Part shown: positions 21,274 through 31,579 of the stretch, piece after piece | Layout: every line of letters begins with the position of its first letter | Position numbering within the stretch: position 1 is the stretch's first letter | Source of the DNA: Plectosphaerella cucumerina | Taxonomy: Eukaryota > Ascomycota > Sordariomycetes > Glomerellales > Plectosphaerellaceae | Length of the DNA stretch: 64,000 nucleotides | Assembly (NCBI GenBank): GCA_020746995.1 | Contig: JAGPXD010000001.1 | Span: forward strand, 4,402,001 to 4,466,000 | Reading direction: 5' to 3' | Notes under the pieces: model-generated | What the model saw: the letters and a program-made list of their open reading frames with translations, nothing else | The model's database searches: none | What the model was told of the DNA's origin: nothing | Program-made: the position numbers and the translations under genes

Positions 21274-23853
21274 TTACGCGTTGGGATCCGACTCCGGGAT
21301 CTCGGGCTCCTTCTCGCTCTCCTCGGTGCCCTCCACCGGTAGCTCGACATCCTTGACCGGGTGGATCAGCATGGGCGGGAGGCACATCCTGCCCTCGCCG
21401 CCGCGCATGTTGCCCACGGTCGAGTCATCCTTTGACTCGTCCTCGGTCAGCTCAAACTCCTCGCCTCCGTCGTTGTTGACCTTGAGGCCGAGCCAGCGCT
21501 TGTACAAGTTGGGGCCGAAGCCCGAGTTGTAGAACCACGTGAGGCCGCGGAGGTTGTGCTCGCGCTGGCCGAAGACGGAGCTGCGAGCGCCGCCGCTGGA
21601 GCCATCCTTGCCGGCGTTGAGGACGGCGCCGAAGTACTCGGTAGGCCACTCGCGGTCGACGAACTGCGGGTGCGGCGCGAAGACGGCCTTGTAGCCGTGC
21701 TGGAAGGCCGCGGTGGCGGGCCACATCTCGGGGAAGGCAAAGTGCTTCTTGTGCGCCGTCTCGTGGTGCATGGTCATCAGCAGGCGGCGCGAGAGGCGGG
21801 ACGCGGTGACGATGTGCGCGCGGCGCGGCGGCATGCCCTTGGAGCGGTCGTTCTTGTTGTAGCCGGTAATGTCGTTGGCGAGCAGCCAGGTCGTGCCCTC
21901 CGGGTCGAAGATGGGGTTGAGTGCGATGAGGTCGGCCTCCTCGCCCACTCCCCACTCGTTCTTGTCCTTCTCGTAGCTGGTAGGCGGCTTAGGGTCGTTC
22001 TCGATGTTGAACCAGTCCTCCTCGTCAGCCGGCCGCTCAGGGCCCCAGATGGGCTTGGATCCCTTCTTTTTCTTCTTCTCGTCCGTCTTGTCCTTGTGTC
22101 CGGGCAATCCTTCCCACATGTTGTCGGGTGTTGTTGTTCCCATCTCACTCTGCACGCGCGACATCTGGCGGAAATCCTCCCAGGAGCCGTGGACGCTAGG
22201 CAGGTAGAACCTGGAGCTGCGTTCCCAAAGGCCCTTGCGAGGTTGAACGCGGGCCCAGTCTTCAACCTTGGAGAACAGGTCATAGTGGTGGCCAGTGTAG
22301 CGGACGTCCATCTCCCATGACCAGAAGTAGTCATACTCCGGGTGCTGCGATGCGAAGTACTGCATGGCCATGGTAAGGCCGCGGTATACGCCATGCACCG
22401 GCAGATCGGGGCCGCGAGAGAAGAGGTCGTGGATACCCTGGTACAGGGATAGCATCTGTGTTTCTGTCCACAGGGTCACGAGGCCCCTGAACTCCTCAGG
22501 GATCGTCTCGTTGATGCGGCGCTCGTACTCCTCGTTGTCGGCCCAGATGGGGTAGGCGGCGTCGTTCTTGACCTGTACCAGCAGGTGAATGTCGTAGCGA
22601 CCTCCAGACGCGAGGGAAAGCTCGGCGATCATGGAGCGGACGTTCATGATGTCGTCAGCGCGCCACAGGTACTCGTCCCACGCGCGGATGACGATTGCAG
22701 TGCGGGACAGCTTGTCGGCCGACTCAGGCGTGCTGCTCTCGTTATCGACGATCTCTTCCGGCACCTCGGTCGTGATGTTGGAGGGGGGCACGGCTCGGGC
22801 AGACCGACGCGGCACCTCAGTCTCGTCGCCGACGAAAAATCCGTGCGAAGTGGGCGTCTTGGCGGGCAGCGCCTTGTACCTCGCGGAGTTGCTGTCGTAG
22901 CAGCGGCGCTGTGCGTCGGCCCAGTCGACCTTGCGGAAATCGACCTTGTCCACCTCTTCCCAGACTTCTTCAGAGCCCTCCATCTCGCCATGCTCGCCGA
23001 CGCCAAGTCCACCAGTGCGAAGAGAGTAGCCGAAACCATACGGTCCGTAGCGGCCATATCGGTCGTAGCAGATCTCTTCGGGGAGGTTGAGCAGCTCGTA
23101 AGATCCCAGGACATGTGTCGGGAAACCCTTTGGCCTGCCTTCATAGTAGCGAACCTGAGGAACAGAATGCTTCTTGTTCTTGTCCAGGAAGCATTCATGG
23201 ATCTTCTCGGACCGCTGCTTGAAAACAGACCCAGGGTGATCGAAGAATGCCTTGCTTTCCGCAAGAGCTCTGCGAACTGCATCATCGACGCCGTCCTCCG
23301 AGGTCTTGTTGACGGATGTGTCGATGTCGAGCTCCGAGATGGGCGCCTCGTCCTTATCACGGGGGTACTGAGGAACGTTCTCGGACAGTGGGACCAAGTT
23401 TCGAATACCGCCGTAGTACCTCGTCAGGAAGTCGAACTGCTCCCAAACTGGGGGCGGGTCCGCTGGCTTTTCGACCTTGCCTTCTGCCAACCTGCGGTTC
23501 TCGATCTGACTCGCCTTGACGAGGGTGAGAATCAGGATGACGATGAAGGCAACAACGCTCAGACAGAGATAACGGATGATCTTGTTGGGCAACCGGTAGA
23601 AGTATGGTTTCGTGGACCGCTTGAGTGTGATGGGGGCCCGCTTCGGGAGCATGGCAGCGCTCGAGCGCGAGGACGCCGAGTGCCTGGAGCTGCCATTGCT
23701 GGGCAGCGACTCGTCGGAGTAGATGTCGGACTCATCGGATGATGCATAGTAATCCTCGTCGTCCGAGGCTCGTTCCTTGCGGACCTTTTCGTAGAGGGGC
23801 AGCTGAGATGCCCGGCCCTGCCGGGACCTCAGTGGGTTTGACAAGATACCCAT
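21274..23853 (-). CDS. DUF3405-family type II membrane protein
   Basis: Intronless gene for 859 aa. The N-terminus is cytosolic-type, Ser/Asp-rich and acidic, followed by a basic patch and one transmembrane helix (about residues 93-113, RYLCLSVVAFIVILILTLV), then a large lumenal domain. The block YDYFWSWEMDVRYTGHHYDL is the hallmark of the fungal DUF3405 family, with IVIRAWDEYLW and RMCLPPMLIHPVK around it. Topology and the acidic WEMDVR motif resemble Golgi glycosyltransferases, but no enzyme activity is known to me for the family. The ATG at 23853 is the first in frame. Large overlapping ORFs on the opposite strand (for example 22585-23742, 385 codons) are compositional shadows. Confidence 0.9.
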   Translation of the reverse strand: MGILSNPLRSRQGRASQLPLYEKVRKERASDDEDYYASSDESDIYSDESLPSNGSSRHSASSRSSAAMLPKRAPITLKRSTKPYFYRLPNKIIRYLCLSVVAFIVILILTLVKASQIENRRLAEGKVEKPADPPPVWEQFDFLTRYYGGIRNLVPLSENVPQYPRDKDEAPISELDIDTSVNKTSEDGVDDAVRRALAESKAFFDHPGSVFKQRSEKIHECFLDKNKKHSVPQVRYYEGRPKGFPTHVLGSYELLNLPEEICYDRYGRYGPYGFGYSLRTGGLGVGEHGEMEGSEEVWEEVDKVDFRKVDWADAQRRCYDSNSARYKALPAKTPTSHGFFVGDETEVPRRSARAVPPSNITTEVPEEIVDNESSTPESADKLSRTAIVIRAWDEYLWRADDIMNVRSMIAELSLASGGRYDIHLLVQVKNDAAYPIWADNEEYERRINETIPEEFRGLVTLWTETQMLSLYQGIHDLFSRGPDLPVHGVYRGLTMAMQYFASQHPEYDYFWSWEMDVRYTGHHYDLFSKVEDWARVQPRKGLWERSSRFYLPSVHGSWEDFRQMSRVQSEMGTTTPDNMWEGLPGHKDKTDEKKKKKGSKPIWGPERPADEEDWFNIENDPKPPTSYEKDKNEWGVGEEADLIALNPIFDPEGTTWLLANDITGYNKNDRSKGMPPRRAHIVTASRLSRRLLMTMHHETAHKKHFAFPEMWPATAAFQHGYKAVFAPHPQFVDREWPTEYFGAVLNAGKDGSSGGARSSVFGQREHNLRGLTWFYNSGFGPNLYKRWLGLKVNNDGGEEFELTEDESKDDSTVGNMRGGEGRMCLPPMLIHPVKDVELPVEGTEESEKEPEIPESDPNA

Positions 23854-25488
23854 CGGGCTCTAGCATTTGAGTCAGTATGAAGCGACAATTGGACAATGGA
23901 ATCCCGCCCTACCGTGTGTCTCTTCTCTGGAATGCAAGGCACTCGGGTGCAGGCTCAACCCGCGGCGGGAAGTTTACGTGTCCCCACGATTCGACCTTGG
24001 AATGCAGCGCGATCGATGGCTGGATGTTGGTACAATAAAGTTGGCGATGGTACTGAACTAGTCGCACGAAAAGCCAAAGCAATCCAAGAAGCAGCGCTTC
24101 GAGATGATAGCAAGACTTGCAAATGTCCAAAGGCGTTGGAGGATTCGTAATGCTGGCGGATTGATGATGAGGATTTCAGGTAGAAAGCTGAGGGGATGTC
24201 ACTTGGCAGGTAAATCAAACACGTCAGGTGCGTTGTCAGGGGCAACGTCCTGGGGCAGTGCATTATGTCAGCACCACCCCCTTTTCAACCATCACAACGA
24301 CGACGCTTGCTTCAATGCGTGTGTTGACCTCCTTCAAGTGGATGTTACTACGAAGACCATGAAACTCTGCTTTGATTTCGTTTTCGGCGTCATCTAGGGA
24401 TCTCAATCCTGGGTGCAACCCGACCTATGCAATCGACGCTGGGGAGACCCGAATTATCGGCCGAGATCATGAACAAAATTGGTGCTTCGTTCAACTTTGA
24501 GGACAAGTTCCAAGGCTTTCCCGCTGATTTGAGCGGTATGATTTAGGCTTGAAATTTTTCGTGGTAGAAGGTGTCATCCCAGGTACAAAACTGGAGCATG
24601 GCCCAAGAGATGCGGAAGATTAAGTCACTTGCATCCTCTGTCCCATATATCATGGCACTTGCAAGAATTTGGAATGCATGTGCTTCTGCTGCTGGTTCTT
24701 ATTCCATCCGGTGCATCGATCTTATTTTTAGTGTTGTATTGTAACAATTGACATTCGCGCGAGCAGGTGCTTGGTGACTTCGCGGGAAGTAAACGCCCTG
24801 GAGTGGCACCGTGATATCATGCAATGCTTCGCTTCCAAGGTATGCCGGATGCATCGGAGTTGGTCTGCATGTCCTGGCAGCAACTGAACAGGTGCAGGCG
24901 CGGGATCAAACCTTTATATATCCCCGTCAGCGGAATTTTCCCAACTAATACCGTGGCGGCGCCCTGGAAAGCGTTCTGGTCGAGCGGTAATAGTCGTGGA
25001 TCGATTGGTTAACCCCCAAAATGGCTACACGACTGCCCAAAAACAACAACAAGACCCCCTGGGTTCGAAACGCGCCAGGGACGTAGGAGCCAAAAAGGCT
25101 CCGAACCCTTTTGCCATTTTTTTGCCGGGCTCAAGGGTGAACGATTTGTGGCTTATTTGATTCCTCGCAATTTTGCCAACAGTTTAATCAAATTTACAAG
25201 CGGATGCACCTTGTATTGATTTGTTGCTGGTGGTGGAGGTGTGGTGAAGCTGTTGAGATGCATCGTGGGCAACGACCTACAGGCTGCAGGCCCCCAACCT
25301 GTCGTAAATGATGCAGTCACCACCTCAACCGATGACCGCACTTGAACTCGAACTCGGATGTACAACACTCCAAGGAGAATGTAGCATCCGGAAGGCAGGC
25401 AACTCAAGCAATGTACTGGTTCTCTACTGATCAACAAGGCAGGTCCGGTGTTGTCATGTCTTGGTATTCTACGAAAAACAAACCCCTG
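23854..25488. other. Intergenic region with lower GC
   Basis: About 1.6 kb between two minus-strand genes. It is visibly more A+T-rich than its surroundings, with no convincing ORF. It contains the Pol III-like structured unit near 24945-25112 (separate entry). No transposon ends or long repeats were seen. Confidence 0.6.
24945..25112 (+). ncRNA. Candidate Pol III-type structured RNA unit (unproven)
   Basis: A TATA-like TTTATATAT lies at 24913-24921. An A-box-like TGGTCGAGCGG follows at 24977-24987 and a B-box-like GGTTCGAAACG at 25062-25072. T runs end the unit (TTTT 25109-25112, T7 25117-25123). Between them are three perfect stems: AGTCGTG/CACGACT (24992-24998 with 25028-25034), CCCTGG/CCAGGG (25057-25062 with 25075-25080) and GGAGCC/GGCTCC (25086-25091 with 25097-25102). 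It does not fold as a tRNA: the D arm does not pair and the T arm is mismatched. The transcript bounds are inferred from TATA spacing and the first T run. It could be a decayed tRNA or a chance arrangement. Confidence 0.25.
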
Positions 25489-27042
25489 CTATTCCCCAGC
25501 CTTCCGCATATGTGCATCTTCCAACAACCGTGCCATTGCTCCCGATTCGAGATACAACGACACATCCATACCACCGTCCCCAGTCGCGCTGTCCATAACC
25601 TGCAGGCACCCATCCATGTAGGGCATGATAGGGTGAGCATAGCGCGGGGGTTTACCATCACTGATGAAATCAATGTCGTTGACCCCCAGCCTCAGCCAGG
25701 ATGTAACAATAACATGCTTACGGCCCAGGAAGGCACGCCACAGCCGCTGAGGAGACACGGCGTGTGCTGCTTCGTGGAGCAGGGCGCCCACGGCGTCAGG
25801 CGTGAAAAGCGCCAAGCAGGCTCGTATGCGCGCTGCCAGGTCGCCAAGAGCGGAAGGATCGGAGGCTGCCGCTTCCCGTCCACTGGTGGCGACGTGCGAG
25901 AGGATCAGGGGAGACCCGAGGAAAGTGTCGGGAAGGGGAGGGGAAACGCGGGCCCTGAGGCCGAGAGTGAGGTTGAGGAAGACTTCGTCATCGTCGTCGG
26001 ACAGGCCGCGGGCGCGGTTGATGGCAGACCACACGTGGGCGAGCAGGGCGTCGAGACGGGAGCATTGCGGCGCGACAGGACGGGCAAGGCGGCGGATGGA
26101 CTCGACCTGGGGACCCGAGAAGTGGATCACGGCGTGCGTTACCGGGTCCATCATGTTCCACGTATCCCAAGGGGGCTCGGAAGCGGGCTCGTTCTCGGCT
26201 GCCTCGAGTAGGCCGGGGTCACTGGGCCTGGAGTTCTCGGTGGTAGGGGCGAGGAAGCTGGGGTAGCCTTCTGCCGTGGTCGCCCACCAGTCGAAGCGGT
26301 GGAGGGGCAGACTGCGGGCTGCCGTTACGAGGGCGGGGTCGGGGGTCTGGGCATCAATGTCGCCGCTTGCTTGGGCATCGAGGAGCTGGGGGTCGAAGAT
26401 GGGAGGATCCAGGCTGTCAGAGCCCGTCCCGAACAGCGTGCGGCAGTTGGCGGCCCAGCGGCGCATGAAGGTGAGGAGGGAGCTCGCATCAGCCAGCACA
26501 TGGGACATCTTGACGGCGACGGCGAAGCCTCCGTCTTGGAGGAGCGAGACTTGAACAAGCATGCCCGGCATGCCCTGGTAGGTCTTGAGGTCATGCAGAG
26601 CCAGCTGGGTCTTGGAGGCGTGAAGGTCTGCCTGTGGAAAGCCGGTGGCCACCCACACCTGGTCGCCGGCAGCGCGGGCGGCGGCTTCCGGGGCGATGTC
26701 TTCCGCGCGGCGGCCGAGCCGAACGATGCTCCACTCGACGCCGGGATCGTGGGGCGAGCCAAAGGTCACCATGGGGCGGTTAAACCTCTCCGTGTGGGGG
26801 CCGTCCTGCCGGAAGGGTGCCCAATGCACCTGGCCGGCCCAGTGGGGGAAGTCGGCGAGTGTGGTGACAAAGGAAGCCTCAAGACGGTCGACGAGGGTGT
26901 CCTGGTCGGCTCGGTCCGGGGCGTCGAAGATCCAGATGGCCCCCGCGGTGGCCAGACGAGCACATCCGGCATCGAGGATGGACAGGGGGACTGACACTGG
27001 GCCGGACGGCCGAGCTGGGGGGTGAAGTTGCTTGGTCGACAT
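25489..27042 (-). CDS. BAHD-type acyltransferase (transferase family PF02458-like)
   Basis: Intronless, 517 aa. Predicted to move an acyl group from acyl-CoA to a hydroxyl or amine acceptor in the cytosol; the substrate is unknown. The catalytic HxxxD motif is present as HVLAD at residues 181-185 in the usual context (VAVKMSHVLADASSLLTFMR). The second family motif, normally DFGWG, is altered to a DFISDGKP-type sequence near residue 454. The two-lobe length and the mid-protein segment with LDALLAHVWSAINRARG fit fungal secondary-metabolism and detoxification members. No synthase or P450 gene is beside it, so it looks like a stand-alone enzyme. A TATA-like CATATAAG lies about 75 bp upstream. Confidence in the family is high; function is open. 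Confidence 0.9.
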   Translation of the reverse strand: MSTKQLHPPARPSGPVSVPLSILDAGCARLATAGAIWIFDAPDRADQDTLVDRLEASFVTTLADFPHWAGQVHWAPFRQDGPHTERFNRPMVTFGSPHDPGVEWSIVRLGRRAEDIAPEAAARAAGDQVWVATGFPQADLHASKTQLALHDLKTYQGMPGMLVQVSLLQDGGFAVAVKMSHVLADASSLLTFMRRWAANCRTLFGTGSDSLDPPIFDPQLLDAQASGDIDAQTPDPALVTAARSLPLHRFDWWATTAEGYPSFLAPTTENSRPSDPGLLEAAENEPASEPPWDTWNMMDPVTHAVIHFSGPQVESIRRLARPVAPQCSRLDALLAHVWSAINRARGLSDDDDEVFLNLTLGLRARVSPPLPDTFLGSPLILSHVATSGREAAASDPSALGDLAARIRACLALFTPDAVGALLHEAAHAVSPQRLWRAFLGRKHVIVTSWLRLGVNDIDFISDGKPPRYAHPIMPYMDGCLQVMDSATGDGGMDVSLYLESGAMARLLEDAHMRKAGE

Positions 27043-28615
27043 GTCGGAATGGATGTGCTTTCGTGATCTATGATGTAGTATTCGTACAGATGGCTCCTAC
27101 ATGGCGGGCATGGAGTCTTATATGGCTTCAAGGTGGAACTTGAGTTTGATATCAAGCTTCGGCGTCCCGAAGAAGAATGGTGGCGGCCCCTTCAAGGCCC
27201 ACCGCGGATCGATGCCGGGCGACAGATGGAGAATAGCGCGTATGAATCATCGTGGCGATGGTGGTCTGGGCTGCTTGATAGATATCTTCAAATGGAAGCT
27301 GTTGTGAAGAACCGAATCTGACGCTTGAATTGCATGCTGCGGAGTGGTGTCTGTTAGGCGGACCCTGTGAATTAAGCTCTTCGTCACGCCGCGGAGGTGT
27401 CCAGTTAAGATGCGAGGGTCAAAGTCGGAGTCCAGTGTCGAGCTTCAACTTGAAAAGTAGGCACGTGATGCGGGAGGTGGGGCACTGGCATTGCGGTTGC
27501 TGACAGCGGCCGGCCCCGCTGGCACTGCATCCGAGTCGCGGCGTGGCTTGACCGACCCGAAAGGTCAGCCAGCACAGGTCACAGGTGACAACCCTTCCCT
27601 CCTGCATCGTGACTGAACTCGTCCCGCCGCCTCCATGACATGAAATGCGTCTACCTGCAACGCTCAGGCACCTTCCGGTCTCCTTAATTGGCCCGGGAAG
27701 CTCACGCGGACGTCTTCTGATCCTTCCCCTGAGCCGACCAATGGTCCCTCGCGCCAACTAGAACCTGAACTTGTTCCCCGCAACGCCATGTCATGCCCAG
27801 CCTAAGGAGCCTGTGAACCAAAGGTACGAACGGCTGCTAGCCCCCCCGACTCGGAGCCAAACATGGCCCGCCGGCGGCAGAACAGAGACGGCGTACGCAG
27901 CTTCGTGGCCGACTGACCGGTGACCGCCCCCCCTGAAGAAGCACGATCCCGCTCGTCTGGCCGCGAGTTCTTAGGCCTCACCGATGATTGAGACCCGATG
28001 CTCCTTACCAGTACTTGCTTGCTGGCCCCCCGGCTGTACTACACCGCCACCATCACCAACCTAGCATTCCACAAGACCATGACCCGAAGGTTCTCCTCTC
28101 CTATCTCCTCTGCTCTACCCTCGACGCCCCGGCCCTTTGATCGGCGCCCCCATGCTAGTTCGCCCCCCGACTCGGGGAGCGGCAGCCGACCGAATGCCAA
28201 ACCTCACTAGGCCCCGCGCATGGCCCGGCCGCTTTTGACGTAAACGGGCGTCACAGGGACTCATTTGCTGAGCTTGTCGAGCCCGTCTGAGCAGTCTCAG
28301 CCCCCGACGACCCCGCAGCCGTAGCAGCCATAGCCGCAGGGTCTTGAGGGGTCCGCCCGGGTCACGATGAGGGCACACGACCGCCTTTAAAGCGAGCTTT
28401 CCGCTTTTCTCGCTGTCGCCTTTCTTCTTCCTCCTCGTCCTGACTCTTTCGTGTGTTCTCAGACACTACGCTTCCCAGTGACATCAATTCCCTCCCCCTT
28501 TGGTGAGGATAGACAGACAGGCCGTGACTGATGGGCTTCGCCATCTTCCTGGAATCTACCCTCGCTGCTTCCCACCACCACCACTTGCCCGCTTCTCCCC
28601 TCCCTCCGGACTACC
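27043..28615. other. Intergenic region between divergent genes
   Basis: About 1.6 kb between the BAHD gene (-) and the luciferase-domain gene (+). Promoters for both are expected here. No coding sequence is recognised. Confidence 0.6.
27117..27124 (-). promoter_or_regulatory. TATA-like box of the BAHD gene
   Basis: CATATAAG on the minus strand, about 75 bp upstream of the BAHD start codon. It sits at a plausible TATA position if the leader is about 40-50 nt. Confidence 0.45.
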
Positions 28616-29646
28616 ATGTCCGTCACAAGCACCGCCATTGCGTGCTCGCCCGCCCGTCTCCACGATGAACCGGACCCGCCCCGCTCCGTAGTCGTCGACG
28701 GGGACCTCAACCCCGTTGCCGTCTGCATCCAGAAGCCCATCTCCGTCACTCTGGACGGCACAGCCATCTGGGCCTTGGCTGTTACCCTCGTGCTTATCAT
28801 CCACTTCGTTGAGGCCCCCCTGGCTGAACTTCTCGTCCTCCTCGTCCCGTTCTGTCTTCTTGTCCAGAACGACTACAACAACTTCATAGGCCTCGGCCCC
28901 GGCGGCACCCCGCCCACCATCCAGGGGTACGCACGTATCGCCTGGCTCCGCCTTTGGGCCCTTCGCGACCCCTTCACGCCGCCCGCCCCGAGGCCGTCTC
29001 CGGCAGCCGTCTCCGACCCCGCTGGCACCGGGCCACCGGCTTGCCTCCCGGCCCACGGCATCCTTCCAGCATCCGGCCCTCTGCCATACCGCCCCGGTCC
29101 ACGTCCAATCGTTGCTGGCATTGCTCCCCAACGCCAGCTTGACCAGCACGGCACCAAGCAGCACTATCGCGCGCTCCGCCGTACTCTCGAGAGTCTCGCC
29201 CGCACTCACCCTGGCCGCTTCGGCACTGCCCGGTCCTGTCTCGAGAAGCACGGCCTTGGCCTCTTCGCCCGACACCCTGTCAACGTCACCTGCAACGGCG
29301 AGATCTGCCACGTCCACGACTCTGACCACTCCCTCCATCTCTGCCTGCACCCCGAGGACATTGCCGAGGTGCTGCGGAAGGGCTGGGGCCAGCGTCACCC
29401 CCTGGCTCGGAGGGGCTGGTTCGGCGCCACCATGCCTGTGCCCGAGGAGTTCCTGATGGTGTACGCACCGCGCGGTGAGTCCTCTCTTCCAGGCAGACAG
29501 AACTCTGAGGTCAGCCCCTGAACTGCAACACCCCGAGCTGACACCACGCAGACGACCAGGAGCTGCAGATTGTATGCAAGGTCATCGAAGCGGCGATATG
29601 GTATGCAGCAGCAGAGAGGCAACAGATTGACGTGTTGGAGGCGTAG
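28616..29646 (+). CDS. Luciferase-domain (PF17648-like) membrane protein
   Basis: Two exons, 28616-29474 and 29552-29646, joined by a 77-nt GTGAGT..CAG intron, give 317 aa. A hydrophobic segment at about residues 50-84 suggests one or two membrane passes. The block LGPGGTPPTIQGYARI..LRLWALRDPF follows, then a Pro-rich linker. The C-terminal domain has EICHVHDSDHSLHLCLHPED, GWGQRHPLA and PVPEEFLMVYAPR, which are the conserved blocks of the fungal 'luciferase domain' family (formerly a DUF). The name comes from a family label; I see no evidence of light production, and the biochemical role is unknown. The ATG at 28616 is preceded by a CT-rich leader. Confidence 0.85.
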
Positions 29647-30010
29647 TGTTTGAAAATTGTAGCAAGAACATAGACCCAAACTACCTATGTCACAGCTGGC
29701 CGATCGTGATGTGTTGCTCAAGTGACATCCATTGCAACTTCGATATTTTGGAGGTGGAGTCCTGCAGGTGGCAATGAGGCCCAAGTTGGCCTAGTACTTG
29801 CCTGAAGGTGCGCGATAAGGCTTATCGGCGCCGCGATTCAGTGCGACAGCAGACATTGCTCGGTACGGCGCGCATTGGATTCTGGAGCTGCCTGGAAACG
29901 CAATTCCATGCTTCCCTCTGTGCCTATCTGCCTGCCAACCTCACACAAACACCCAAGACTTCTCAAACTGCGCCGACCTCGAGCTCCACTTGTCTGCCAT
30001 CAGATCAACC
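29647..30010. other. Short intergenic region
   Basis: 364 bp between two plus-strand genes, holding the 3' end of the luciferase-domain gene and the promoter and leader of the Cus2-like gene. Nothing else is recognised. Confidence 0.7.
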
Positions 30011-31189
30011 ATGGCTGCGAACGAACCGCCCTTGCCGACTTCGGTTGATGAATTCAACCGCGACGACAGGATCTCCTTCTCCAGGCTCGACGACAAGTAT
30101 CTGGCAGTTCTGGAGGACGGCAGTGAGCTCGAGTTCAACCCCCGGACGAGAACATGGGTCACTGCGGAGGAAGAAAGCATGGAGGAGGACCTGGCCGAGG
30201 CCTCGCGGACCGGTAGCAACACACCAGGAGACGCATCAGGTCCCTCGAGGAAACGCTCGGCACCGCCTTCCAACGGCAACGACGACACCAACAGCGAAGC
30301 CCCCAACAAGAGGGCGCGGCCCGCGAAAAAGGCCAAACCACCCCCACAGCCTCGCCAGAACACGGCCGTGTACGTGACGGGTCTACCGCCCGACGCGACC
30401 GTCGACGAGATCCACGACCTCTTCTCGCGCAAGGGCGGCGTCATCGCCGAGGAGATCGACAGCGGCCGGCCGCGGATCAAGATGTACACGGGCGACGATG
30501 GGGAGTTTAAGGGTGACGCGCTCGTCGTCTTTTTCAAGCCGCAGAGCGTCGAGATGGCCATCATGTTACTGGACGACACAGATTTCCGGTTTTCAGACAC
30601 AGGCCTCGGCACGGGCAAGATGCGCGTGCAGGCGGCCGAAGCAAGCTACAAGAAGGTGCAGTACGACGAGGAGGGCAACCAGATCACGGCAAAGGGCAAG
30701 GGCAAGGAGGCGCCAACGAACGGCACGGGCACCGCGGCGGACAGAGCGCGAGCCAACGCGGACCGGCAAAAGATCATCAAGAAAACGCAGAAGCTAGCCG
30801 CCAAGCTGGCGGACTGGAGCGACGATGAGCCCTCGGCGGCGGTGCAGGCCGAGGCACAAGCGGCCAAGCACAAGCGGGTGGTGGTACTGCGGCACATGTT
30901 CACGCAGGCCGAGCTTGAGGAGGACCCGGCGGCGCTCCTGGACATCAAGGAGGATGTGCGGGAGGAGTGCGAGAAGCTCGGCGCGGTGACGAATGTGGTC
31001 CTGTACGACGAGGAGCCTGATGGCATCGTGTCAGTCAAGTTCAGGAAGCCGGAGGCGGCGCTGGCGTGCGTGCAAATGATGGATGGGCGGGCGTTTGATG
31101 GGCGGGTAGTTCGGGCGACGATATCGACGGGGGAGAAGTTTAAAAAGTCGACGAATGGGGGCGGAGGCTCGGATGAGGATGAGGACTGA
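30011..31189 (+). CDS. cus2: U2 snRNP-associated splicing factor, Cus2/Tat-SF1 family
   Basis: Intronless, 392 aa, nuclear RNA-binding protein that acts with U2 snRNP/SF3b during early spliceosome assembly. The N-terminus is acidic with a short block around LDDKYLAVLEDGSELEFNPRTRTW, as in Tat-SF1. A basic nuclear-localisation-type patch (APNKRARPAKKAKPPP) follows. RRM1 starts at NTAVYVTGLPPDATVDEI. RRM2 starts at KRVVVLRHMFTQAELEEDPA and is of the UHM type: FRKPEAALACVQMMDGRAFDGRVVRA contains the R-A-F loop that binds ULM peptides. It ends in the acidic tail GGSDEDED. Start ATG at 30011 in good context (CAACCATGGCT). Confidence 0.92.
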   Translation: MAANEPPLPTSVDEFNRDDRISFSRLDDKYLAVLEDGSELEFNPRTRTWVTAEEESMEEDLAEASRTGSNTPGDASGPSRKRSAPPSNGNDDTNSEAPNKRARPAKKAKPPPQPRQNTAVYVTGLPPDATVDEIHDLFSRKGGVIAEEIDSGRPRIKMYTGDDGEFKGDALVVFFKPQSVEMAIMLLDDTDFRFSDTGLGTGKMRVQAAEASYKKVQYDEEGNQITAKGKGKEAPTNGTGTAADRARANADRQKIIKKTQKLAAKLADWSDDEPSAAVQAEAQAAKHKRVVVLRHMFTQAELEEDPAALLDIKEDVREECEKLGAVTNVVLYDEEPDGIVSVKFRKPEAALACVQMMDGRAFDGRVVRATISTGEKFKKSTNGGGGSDEDED

Positions 31190-31579
31190 TACAAGCCGAG
31201 ACTTTGAGCAGGTTCTACATCGATTGACTCATTGCGTGGTTTGTATTATACAAGATGCCTCGGGAGCAGTTGGTTCCCAGCCTGGAAAGCTGAGAGCTGA
31301 AGGCAACAGAGAGGGGCGCGGCAACACCCTCCCCCACGGCCCAGGGATATGATGATGCTCCTAGGGCAGTTCCAAGAGAGCAGCGTGAAATCTACAAGAT
31401 TGAACAGCTCCCTGTTCATGCATTTTGCCCAGTCACCCGGACTGTATCTCAGTCTTATGGCAGGTCACCCGACGAAATGCAAAGCCTATGTCATTTATGA
31501 CCGTTATTAGGAAAACGTGCTTCCCTCTACTAATTTACAGAAGACCATCCCGGAGCCGTCGCCATCAGACCAGTCAGTT
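31190..31579. other. Intergenic region between convergent genes
   Basis: 390 bp between the 3' ends of the Cus2-like gene (+) and rpn13 (-). Nothing recognised. Confidence 0.7.

Noticed and set aside
22585..23742. 385-codon plus-strand ORF
   Set aside because: Antisense of the DUF3405 gene, which has clear family blocks and a membrane helix.
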